Of a stretch of 64,000 nt of DNA, positions 56,889 through 64,000 are shown piece by piece; within the stretch, counting starts at the first letter, position 1, and each line of letters opens with the position of its first letter. The DNA is taken from NCBI GenBank assembly GCA_964291445.2, contig OZ219862.1:1054001-1118000 (forward strand), given 5' to 3'. The translations under genes were made by a program, and so were the position numbers. This DNA is from JAPOXR01 sp964291445. Its GTDB lineage: Bacteria > Pseudomonadota > Alphaproteobacteria > Rhodobacterales > Rhodobacteraceae. The notes under the pieces are model-generated. The model was not told the origin of the DNA. It did not search any database and saw only the letters and a program-made list of their open reading frames with translations.

Positions 56889-57698
56889 TCAGGCCGTTGG
56901 GTGAAAATACATGTGTTCCAGTTCCGACGGGTCAGAGCAGTCGGCGTCGCCGACGATCTTTGCCGGGATTCCGGCAACCGTCTTGTTGGGCGGCACATCT
57001 TTCAGCACCACCGACCCGGCGGCGACGCGGGAGCAATGGCCGATCGAGATATTGCCGAGCACCTTGGCACCGGCTCCGAGTAGCACGCCGCTTCCTACCT
57101 TCGGATGGCGGTCGCCATCCTCTTTGCCGGTGCTGCCAAGCGTGACCGAATGCAGCATCGCCACATGGTCGCCGACCTGCGCCGTCTCACCGATCACGAC
57201 CGAATGCGCGTGATCGATCAGCAGCCCCTTGCCCATTTCGGCGGCCGGGTGAATGTCGACGCCGTAGATCTCCGAAATCCGCATCTGGAAAAAATATGCC
57301 AGGTGGCAGCGGCCCTGCTTCCACAACCAGTTGGCGACCCGGTAGCTCTGCAGTGACTGGAACCCCTTGAAATACAGCAATGGCTGAACGAAGGTGTTGC
57401 AGGCCGGATCGCGATCGAGAACTGCCACCAGGTCGGCCCGGGCCGAATCGCCGATCGACTTGTCGCTATCATAGGCATTGGTGGCGATTTCCCGCAGGAT
57501 CTGCTCGGACATCTCCGGCGATGCCAGCTTGACCGCGATTCGGTAGGCAAGCGCCTCCTCGAAGGACCGATGATGCAGGAGGCTGGTATGGACAAGCCCG
57601 CCGAGCAACGGCTCCTCGGCGACAATGTCCTCGGCTTCGCTGCGTATGCGATCCCAGACCGGATCAACTGACCGGAATTTTGCTGGCTGTATTGCCAT
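56889..57698 (-). CDS. cysE: Serine O-acetyltransferase
   Basis: The 269-residue protein has an N-terminal helical domain (VDPVWDRIRSEAEDIVAEEPLLG) and the left-handed beta-helix with GVDIHPAAEMGKGLLIDHAHSVVIGE and HPKVGSGVLLGAGAKVLGNI. The catalytic histidine is in DHAHSVV. It makes O-acetylserine for cysteine synthesis and is normally inhibited by cysteine. Confidence 0.94.
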   Translation of the reverse strand: MAIQPAKFRSVDPVWDRIRSEAEDIVAEEPLLGGLVHTSLLHHRSFEEALAYRIAVKLASPEMSEQILREIATNAYDSDKSIGDSARADLVAVLDRDPACNTFVQPLLYFKGFQSLQSYRVANWLWKQGRCHLAYFFQMRISEIYGVDIHPAAEMGKGLLIDHAHSVVIGETAQVGDHVAMLHSVTLGSTGKEDGDRHPKVGSGVLLGAGAKVLGNISIGHCSRVAAGSVVLKDVPPNKTVAGIPAKIVGDADCSDPSELEHMYFHPTA

Positions 57699-58024
57699 TT
57701 GCTGGATTCCCTATCCGGGGTGAACAGGCCTCTGTCCAAACATATAGTGACATGATTCCGGATTGTAAGTGGTCATTTGGCCGGCCGCCGCCGCGTTCCG
57801 ACAGGAGGAACACTACGGGAAAAGGGGAGAGGCTTGTGCAATTCTGCTCTTGCTTGTGTAGTGTTGCGACTCGGCAACCGCCATTGGGGGAGAGGGGGAT
57901 CTTGCAAGACATGACCACCATCGGCACGGCTCCGGGCGCGGGGCTGACCCCGCCGGATGCAGGCCCGGGCTTTCGGCGCCTGAATGGGTTCCCGCCCTGC
58001 CCTGGACAGTGAGGCAGGGACGGC
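57699..58024. other. Intergenic between divergent cysE and DUF1489 genes
   Basis: No gene recognised. Presumably holds both promoters. No riboswitch-like pattern was spotted. Confidence 0.4.
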
Positions 58025-58465
58025 GTGAACACCCCGTCCGACATCCACACCAACCTGGTCAAGCTCTGCGTCGGCACCTTCACCGTCGAACAACTCGAGA
58101 CATGGCAGGAGACGCGGTTCGGCTCCCGCGGGATCAATCCCGAACACGTGACCCGGTCGCACCCGCGACGGGCCGACGAGATCCTGCGGGGCGGGTCGCT
58201 CTACTGGGTCGTGCGCGGCCGGATCATGGTCCGGCAGCGAATCATTGCCCTCGAGAGGCGGGATTGCGACGACGGGGTGACCCGCTGTGCCATTGTCTTC
58301 GACCCGCAGATCATCCGGACGTTCCCGGTGCCGCGTCAGCCCTTTCAGGGCTGGCGGTATCTCGAGCCGAATGACAGTCCGGCCGATCTTCCGGCGAGCA
58401 GGCAGAACGATGACGACATTCCGCCGGCAATCCATGACGCGTTGCTGGAAATCGGCGTCATCTGA
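58025..58465 (+). CDS. DUF1489 family protein
   Basis: The 146-residue protein has HTNLVKLCVGTFTVEQLETWQ, RRADEILRGGSLYWVVRGRIMVRQRI and FQGWRYLEPNDSPADLP, the conserved blocks of DUF1489. This family is widespread in alphaproteobacteria and of unknown function. ATG 58025 lies just after GGCG; the Shine-Dalgarno is weak. Confidence 0.87.
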   Translation: MNTPSDIHTNLVKLCVGTFTVEQLETWQETRFGSRGINPEHVTRSHPRRADEILRGGSLYWVVRGRIMVRQRIIALERRDCDDGVTRCAIVFDPQIIRTFPVPRQPFQGWRYLEPNDSPADLPASRQNDDDIPPAIHDALLEIGVI

Positions 58466-58490
58466 CTGATGTCAGCCGGTGCTGTGCCTG

Positions 58491-59198
58491 TTACCGGGTT
58501 CCGGTCGGCGACAAGTCTCCGACCAGCGACGCCACGGCGTGACGCTCGGCGCTGCCGAGTCGGGCCGAGCCCGATTGCAGCAGCACTGCCTGCGACTGGA
58601 AGACCACACCGTCATCGAGGGGCTTCAACCCGTTGGCGGCCAGGGTCTCGCCGGTTGAGACCAGGTCGACAACAGCCTCGGCCATGTTGTTGGCCACTGC
58701 GCCTTCGGTGGCGCCCTGGCTGTCGACCAGCCGGTAGTCGGTCAGGCCGGATGAGCGCAGAAACTCCCGGGCCAGGTTGTGGAACTTGGTGGCGATTCTC
58801 AGGCTTCTGCCCTGCCTCGCCCTGAATTGCGCCGCCACCTCGTCCAGATCCTCGACCGAATCAACATCGACCCAGAATGCCGGCACCGCCACCACCAGCC
58901 TTGCACTGCCAAAGCCTAGCTCCATCAACAATTCCAGCCGGTCCTGCCAGTCGGGGAGGTTTTCATACACCAGGTCGGAGCCGGTGATTCCCAGGTGCAA
59001 CGTGCCTTGCCAGAGCTCGCCCGGGATCTCCGCAGCGGACATGAAGATCAGCTCGGCACTGACGGCGCCGGTGGCCCGGGCCGAGTAACGGCGACCGGAG
59101 TCCGGGCGCTCGATGGTCACCTGGCGTGAGCGGAGCCAGTCCAGGGCCTGTTCGCAGAGCCGCCCCTTGGCCGGGAGCCCGATCTTCAGCCGCATCAC
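58491..59198 (-). CDS. hisG: ATP phosphoribosyltransferase, short form
   Basis: The 235-residue protein has LKIGLPAKGRLCEQAL, LHLGITGSDLVYENL and DSQGATEGAVANNMAEAVVDLVSTGETL, the PRPP/ATP site of HisG. It is the short (HisGS) form without the regulatory domain, which needs HisZ, encoded immediately upstream. It catalyses the first step of histidine synthesis. ATG 59198 overlaps the hisZ stop. Confidence 0.95.
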   Translation of the reverse strand: MMRLKIGLPAKGRLCEQALDWLRSRQVTIERPDSGRRYSARATGAVSAELIFMSAAEIPGELWQGTLHLGITGSDLVYENLPDWQDRLELLMELGFGSARLVVAVPAFWVDVDSVEDLDEVAAQFRARQGRSLRIATKFHNLAREFLRSSGLTDYRLVDSQGATEGAVANNMAEAVVDLVSTGETLAANGLKPLDDGVVFQSQAVLLQSGSARLGSAERHAVASLVGDLSPTGTR

Positions 59199-60358
59199 CG
59201 CAATCCTCCGCCCGAGAGGGCTCGCGCCTTCCCGCCCTTTGCCTGGTGGCGGGCCGACCGCGATGCTGCCAGCACCTCCGGCCGCACCACCCCGCCGGCC
59301 GCCGGGCAGCTCCGTCCGGAGCCCAGCACCTCGTTCAGGAGATCGTATCGTCCGCCGGAGGCCACCTGTTCCAGGCCGCCGGGCGTAAAGAACCCGAACA
59401 CGAAACCATCGTAATACTCCATCGTGGTACGGCCGTAACTGGCCTCGAATCCAAGCCGGTCGGGCGAGCAGCCGACATCATTGAGGGCGTCGACCCTGGC
59501 CTGCATGCGGTCAGTCGCCTCGCCAAGCGCCGGAATTGCCGCGGCAAGCTGCTTCAGTCGGGAAGGCATGGCGGCAATGGGGCCGGCGAGGTCCAGGACT
59601 TCGCTGATGCATCGCTGTTCCTGCCCGGTCAGCGGTCTTGCGACCGAGTCATCGCCGATCATGCCGATGCGCTCGATCACATCCTCGACCGGCCTGGCGC
59701 CAAACTCGGCACCGGCCTCGCCGATCATGCGGCGAAGATCGCCGCCTGACCTGGCCGCCTCGACCAGGCGGCGCCGATGTGCCGGCAAGGGGATCTCCTC
59801 GCCGAATCTCCTGATCAGCTGCGCAAATCGCTGCGGGCGCCAGACATGGCGAAGTAGCGCCGCCTTGCGTTCCGGCGAAAGCGACAACCCTCTGACCGCC
59901 GTCATCAGCAACCCCGGATCGCCGGTCGCGACCTGCAGCCCGAACGGGGCCAGGATATCGTGGAAGAGCCGGAAGATCCCGGCATCGGTTGCCGCCACAT
60001 CGCCGTCGCCAAAGCGTTCATGGCCGACCTGGATGAACTCGTTTGCCCTGGCAGTCGCCACCGGCTGGCGCCTGAATACCGGTCCGCTATAACAGTATTT
60101 CGCCGATGGCGGGCCGAATTGCATGTGGTGACTGGCCACCGGAACGGTGAAATCCGGCCGCAGCATCAATTCGCCACGCACCGGGTCCCGGGTCACGTAG
60201 GCGCGGGACCTGATATCCTCGCCATAGAGGTCGAGCAGCTGGTCTGCCGGCTGCAGCGTGTCGACCTCGATCCGGCTTCCGCCCCCTTCCGACAGGAAAT
60301 GGTGGAGAATCCGGTCAGCCTCGGCTGCGGCTGCAGCCCGGTCAGCGCCCGGCATCAC
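59195..60358 (-). CDS. hisZ: ATP phosphoribosyltransferase regulatory subunit
   Basis: The 387-residue HisRS-like protein lacks a full aminoacylation site but keeps class II folds (RAYVTRDPVRGELMLRPDFTVPVASHHM and YCYSGPVFRRQPV). The late motif LGFEASYGRTTMEYYDGFVFGF is typical of HisZ. It partners HisGS in hetero-octamers and mediates histidine feedback. It overlaps hisS by 17 bp. Confidence 0.93.
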   Translation of the reverse strand: MMPGADRAAAAAEADRILHHFLSEGGGSRIEVDTLQPADQLLDLYGEDIRSRAYVTRDPVRGELMLRPDFTVPVASHHMQFGPPSAKYCYSGPVFRRQPVATARANEFIQVGHERFGDGDVAATDAGIFRLFHDILAPFGLQVATGDPGLLMTAVRGLSLSPERKAALLRHVWRPQRFAQLIRRFGEEIPLPAHRRRLVEAARSGGDLRRMIGEAGAEFGARPVEDVIERIGMIGDDSVARPLTGQEQRCISEVLDLAGPIAAMPSRLKQLAAAIPALGEATDRMQARVDALNDVGCSPDRLGFEASYGRTTMEYYDGFVFGFFTPGGLEQVASGGRYDLLNEVLGSGRSCPAAGGVVRPEVLAASRSARHQAKGGKARALSGGGLR

Positions 60359-61838
60359 CGTGCCTCGCAGAGTGCAGTTTCCGGGCGACCTCGTTCACCA
60401 GATCCGCCCGGGAAACCTCCTCCTGCATCGGCCGGGATTTCCACTCCTCGTGGCTTGCCGCATCGGCGATCCTCTTGCCGAGAACCAGATCCTTGATCTG
60501 TACCACCCCCCTCTGGTGCTCGTCTTCCCCCTCGATGATCGCCAGCGGCGCGTTGCGCAAATCGGCGTATTTCATCTGCCGGCCAAAATTCTTCGCATTG
60601 CCCAGGAACATCTCGGCGCTGATGCCGGCCGACCGCAACTCCGCCACCATCGCCTGGTAATCGCCAAGCCGGTCGCGGTCCATGACGGTCACCACCACCG
60701 GACCCTGCACCGGGTCCCGGTCCGGCCGCAGCGCCTCCTGGACCGCCAGCAGCCGGTCCACCCCGACCGAAATTCCGGTGGCCGGAAGATCCTGGCCGGT
60801 GAACCGCCTGACCAAACCGTCATAGCGGCCGCCACCCACCACAGATCCGAATTGCCGTCGGCGTCCCTTCCGGTCCCTGATCTCGACGGTCAGGACAGCC
60901 TCCATGACCGGTCCGGTATAATAGCCGAGTCCCCGCACCACCGACGGGTCGACCACGCACTGGCTGGCAGGGGCGCCCTGGGCCGCCAGCAATTCCATGA
61001 TCTCCGACAATTCGGCAACACCTTCGGCACCCAACCGGCTTCCGGACACGATCTCGCCAAGCGTCGAAAGCGTGGCCTCCGAGCCAGACCCGCCGGCACC
61101 GAGGAAAGCCATGACCAAGTCGATCTGCGAGGCGCCCAAACCGGCCCCGGCGGTAAAATCGCCGCTGCCGTCGAGCCGGCCCTTGCCGAGCAGGTCGCGG
61201 ACACCCGCCTCGCCCACCCGGTCGAGCTTGTCCATTGCCCTGAGGACCGTGGCCCGTCTGGCGTCACTGTCGCCGGCGTCGTCCTGGTCCAGGATGCCAG
61301 CCGCCGCCAGCGTGCCGTCGAGAAGTTTCCGGTTGTTCAGCCTGAGCTGGTAGTCGCCACGTCCAATGCCCAGCGATTCGAGGATCTCGCATGCCAGGCT
61401 GCACATCTCCGCATCGGCCGCCATCGTCGCCGAACCGACGGTATCGGCGTCGCACTGGTAGAATTGCCGGTAGCGGCCGGGGCCGGGCTTTTCATTGCGC
61501 CAGACCACGCCGGTCGCATATCGCCGATATGGCAGCGGCAGGGTATTGCGGTACTGGGCAGCCACCCTGGCCAGCGGCGCGGTCAGGTCATAGCGCAGCG
61601 CCAGCCACTCGTCATCCTCCTGCCATGCGAACACCCCCTCATTGGGGCGGTCGGTGTCTGGCAGGAACTTGCCAAGCGCGGCCAGGGTTTCCACCGCCGG
61701 CGTCTCCAGCGGCTCGAAACCGTAACGCCGGTAGACACCGGTTATCCTGTCAAGCACATCCTGGCGGATCGTGACCTCTTCGCCGAAGTAGTCACGGAAG
61801 CCCTTGACGTTGATCGGCCGCGGCCGTCCGGAAGCCAT
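60342..61838 (-). CDS. hisS: Histidyl-tRNA synthetase
   Basis: The 498-residue protein has class II motif 2 (RYATGVVWRNEKPGPGRYRQFYQCDADTVG), the histidine-binding GLGYYTGPVMEAV and motif 3 GGGRYDGLVRRF ... GISVGVDRLL. The C-terminal anticodon domain (VMDRDRLGDYQAMVAELRSAGI) follows. First gene of the hisS-hisZ-hisG operon. Confidence 0.95.
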   Translation of the reverse strand: MASGRPRPINVKGFRDYFGEEVTIRQDVLDRITGVYRRYGFEPLETPAVETLAALGKFLPDTDRPNEGVFAWQEDDEWLALRYDLTAPLARVAAQYRNTLPLPYRRYATGVVWRNEKPGPGRYRQFYQCDADTVGSATMAADAEMCSLACEILESLGIGRGDYQLRLNNRKLLDGTLAAAGILDQDDAGDSDARRATVLRAMDKLDRVGEAGVRDLLGKGRLDGSGDFTAGAGLGASQIDLVMAFLGAGGSGSEATLSTLGEIVSGSRLGAEGVAELSEIMELLAAQGAPASQCVVDPSVVRGLGYYTGPVMEAVLTVEIRDRKGRRRQFGSVVGGGRYDGLVRRFTGQDLPATGISVGVDRLLAVQEALRPDRDPVQGPVVVTVMDRDRLGDYQAMVAELRSAGISAEMFLGNAKNFGRQMKYADLRNAPLAIIEGEDEHQRGVVQIKDLVLGKRIADAASHEEWKSRPMQEEVSRADLVNEVARKLHSARHGDAGR

Positions 61839-62074
61839 CAGTCACTGCTCCCCTGCGATTGTAAGCCTGTCAGAAACGAGGCCCAACTACCGGTCTCATC
61901 GCAGCGTTGCAACAGGAACGGCTCGGATGGGTGTGCCACTTGCGGTTGACGCGACGTCCGAGATCGAGGATCGCCTGGCTTCCCGGCGCCTCGGGACATG
62001 GGTCCATGATGCCGAAGGGCGTCACGGTCTTCCCGGTCTTCGTTGGCGGATCTGGCCTGGCGCGATCACCAGTA
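61839..62074. other. Intergenic / degenerate, between hisS and a ppx remnant
   Basis: No intact gene. It may contain further decayed exopolyphosphatase sequence, but I could not align it. Confidence 0.35.
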
Positions 62075-62366
62075 GATCCGGGCGAAGGACGGTTTCCCTC
62101 GCCTGCTTGAATTCCCTTTCATCGGGATCTCGCACCGCGAACGAGCATTCCTGTCGGTTGCCAACCTGGGCCGCGCCTTGCTTCTTGGCCACCGGTTCTC
62201 CGCCAGCGTCCCGGAAATCCTGATGCAGTCGAAAGCCAGGATTGACACCGATGCCGTTCGGCTTGTCGTGCATGGTGAAGCAGGCATGCCCGACAGCGAC
62301 GCGGTGCAGAGCCGCCTGCAACGGTTGGCCAGGACATTGGGAACGCGGAAATCGTTCGGCCGCAAG
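62075..62366 (+). pseudogene. Exopolyphosphatase (Ppx/GppA) C-terminal remnant
   Basis: One plus-strand frame reads KDGFPRLLEFPFIGISHRE, then RAFLSVANLGRALLLGHRFSAS, then DTDAVRLVVHGEAGMPDSD and AVQSRLQRLARTLG. This matches the C-terminal domain of alphaproteobacterial Ppx in order and spacing. A TAG closes the frame upstream near 62069, and the catalytic N-terminal domains are absent. It runs on convergently into the 3' end of pgi. Homology is judged by eye. Confidence 0.5.
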
Positions 62367-63986
62367 TCACTTGTCTGGCCGTTTCGCCAGCCGCCGGATC
62401 AGTTCCCTGGTCGAAGGATCGGTCTCTCTTTCCGAAAGGCCCTGCACCATTGGCAGCAAGGTCTTGGCCAGTTCCTTGCCCAGTTCCACACCCCATTGAT
62501 CGAAAGAGTTGATCCCCCAGATGGCACCCTCAACGAAGACCCGATGTTCATAGAGCGCGATGATCTGGCCCAAGGTGAATGGCGTCAGCCTTGGATAGAC
62601 AAGGGTCGTTGACGGCCTGTTTCCAGGAAAGGTCCGGTGCGCAGCCTGACAGTGCCGCGCTGGCCCCTCGAAGCCCAATCCAGCCGCGACTTCCAACGCT
62701 TGACCAAACGAGCGGCCCACCATGAGGGCCTCCGCCTGGGCAAGGCAATTGGCCTTGAGCAAGTCGTGGTGCTCTTCGAGGCCCGCTTCATGGCCCTCGG
62801 CAGCCACCAGAAACTCGACCGGAGTCACCTGGGTGCCCTGATGCAAGAGCTGGAAGAATGCGTGCTGACCGTTGGTTCCGGGCTCGCCCCATACGACCGG
62901 CCCGGACGGCTGCTCCAGAACCCGCCCGTCGATCGCCACGCGCTTGCCGTTGCTCTCCATGTCCAGTTGCTGAAGATATGCAGGCAAGCGTGCAAGGCGC
63001 TGGTCGTAAGGGATCACCGCCCGGGCCGGATATCGGCAGACATTTCGGTGCCAGACACCGATCAGGCCCATCAGGACAGGAAGGTTCCGCTCGAATGGCG
63101 CAGATCGGAAATGTGCGTCCATGGCCGCGCCGCCGGACAGGAAATCCTGAAAACCGTCCGGGCCAATGGCCATCATGACAGGCAATCCGACCGGCCCCCA
63201 GAGAGAGTAGCGCCCACCGACCCAGTCGGCAAATCCGAAGACCCGTTCGGAGGGGACGCCCATCTCGCTTGTCTTGTCCGGGGCAGAAGACACCGCGGCA
63301 AGGTTGCCGGATACGTCTTCACCCAGCGCATTGCGCAGCCATCCCAGCGCCGTAGCCGCGTTGGTCATCGTCTCGATGGTTGTGAACGTCTTGGAGGCGA
63401 TGATGATCAGCGTCGTTGCCGGATCGAGGGTGCGCAACGTGTCGGTGACATGCGCACCGTCGACATTGGACACGAAATGGCATCGCGGTCCATCATGGTA
63501 GGGCGCCAGGGCAAGTGTAGCCATCGCCGGCCCAAGATCCGAGCCTCCGATTCCGATATTGACCACGTCGGCAAATCGGTCTCCCGAGGCGGATTTCACC
63601 AGGCCTGCGCGGACGCCGTTTGCTAAGGTCGACATGTCTTCAAGGGTGGCCTCGACGTCTGGCATGACATCCTGGCCGTCCACGACGAGCGACCCCTTGC
63701 CGGATGATCGCAGGGCGGTGTGCAGCACCGAGCGGTTCTCGGTGCTGTTGATCCGATCGCCGCGGAACATTGCATCCCGTCTCTCGGCCAAACCGGCCGC
63801 CTTTGCCAGTTCGAGCAACAGCAAGAGAGCTTTCGTGTCGATGTTGGTCTTGGAAAAGTCCAGGAACATGCCATCGGCTTCGGCGGCAAAGGACTGAAGT
63901 CTTGTGTCGTCGCTGAACAACGACAGAATCCGGCGATCCCGCGAATTCTCGCGGTTCTCCTCCAACCGTCTCCAGCAGTCAGTCAT
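62367..63986 (-). CDS. pgi: Glucose-6-phosphate isomerase
   Basis: The 539-residue protein has VVNIGIGGSDLGPAMA, TLIIIASKTFTTIETMTNA and VWGEPGTNGQHAFFQLLHQG (catalytic glutamate and histidine region). The end carries GINSFDQWGVELGKELA. All are PGI signatures, with length as expected. It interconverts glucose-6-P and fructose-6-P. The gene is intact and ends just where the ppx remnant begins. Confidence 0.96.
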   Translation of the reverse strand: MTDCWRRLEENRENSRDRRILSLFSDDTRLQSFAAEADGMFLDFSKTNIDTKALLLLLELAKAAGLAERRDAMFRGDRINSTENRSVLHTALRSSGKGSLVVDGQDVMPDVEATLEDMSTLANGVRAGLVKSASGDRFADVVNIGIGGSDLGPAMATLALAPYHDGPRCHFVSNVDGAHVTDTLRTLDPATTLIIIASKTFTTIETMTNAATALGWLRNALGEDVSGNLAAVSSAPDKTSEMGVPSERVFGFADWVGGRYSLWGPVGLPVMMAIGPDGFQDFLSGGAAMDAHFRSAPFERNLPVLMGLIGVWHRNVCRYPARAVIPYDQRLARLPAYLQQLDMESNGKRVAIDGRVLEQPSGPVVWGEPGTNGQHAFFQLLHQGTQVTPVEFLVAAEGHEAGLEEHHDLLKANCLAQAEALMVGRSFGQALEVAAGLGFEGPARHCQAAHRTFPGNRPSTTLVYPRLTPFTLGQIIALYEHRVFVEGAIWGINSFDQWGVELGKELAKTLLPMVQGLSERETDPSTRELIRRLAKRPDK

Positions 63987-64000
63987 CGGTTCAACCTCTT

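Overview
The window is high-GC bacterial chromosome. Its gene content and order point to an alphaproteobacterium, probably of Rhodospirillales type; this is inferred from synteny and no marker phylogeny was run. The pointers are ruvC-ruvA-ruvB-ybgC-tolQ-tolR-tolA-tolB-pal-ybgF-tilS-ftsH in one run, an isoaspartyl methyltransferase followed by tolC and valS, MmcB, DUF1489, DUF1127, an H-NS-type protein, short-form hisG with hisZ, and a ligase-associated Lhr/PdeM pair.

Layout. 1-4380: minus-strand gene, running off the left edge, for a very large protein with an N-terminal HEAAH metallopeptidase-like domain followed by Calx-beta repeats. Its DNA is built of near-identical 1317-bp units. A decayed copy of its leader lies just upstream. 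5190-8394: accessory block with a frameshifted Fic protein and a DUF4143-type AAA ATPase whose 5' end carries a 248-bp tandem duplication. 8520-12504: mmcB, then a plus-strand run of 5-formyl-THF cyclo-ligase, YmdB-like phosphoesterase, a TIGR04283 glycosyltransferase and a class V aminotransferase. 12948-20496: valS with two compensating frameshifts, an orphan molybdenum-hydroxylase large subunit, tolC and pcm. 20615-24013: M48 lipoprotein, an acetoacetyl-CoA synthetase broken by a 46-bp duplication, and an H-NS-like gene. 24507-29488: tRNA-Cys, the Lhr-like helicase with PdeM, folD and a MOSC protein. 29572-33228: two ftsH genes in tandem, one lacking the periplasmic domain. 33531-42455: the tilS/Tol-Pal/Ruv cluster. 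42883-46499: DUF1127, a YHS-domain protein, glpD and an FAH-family hydrolase. 46796-50470: decayed block with two remnants of one DNA adenine methylase family and an interrupted hypothetical gene, flanking an intact hipBA toxin-antitoxin pair. 50641-59198: prmA, msrA, two hypothetical gene pairs, an MFS transporter, rpsD, cysE, DUF1489 and hisG. 59195-63986: hisZ, hisS, a probable ppx remnant and pgi.

Themes. Core modules look ordinary: Tol-Pal envelope maintenance, Holliday-junction processing, the hisG-hisZ-hisS operon and translation genes. The unusual material is the giant repeat metallopeptidase, the tandem ftsH pair, the orphan hydroxylase subunit, two uncharacterised two-gene operons, and an unusually large number of small duplications and frameshifts (leader copy, fic, DUF4143 gene, valS, acetoacetyl-CoA synthetase, the TGA-split gene). 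valS is normally essential, so some of these lesions may be base-call or assembly errors. Read depth should be checked before treating them as biology.
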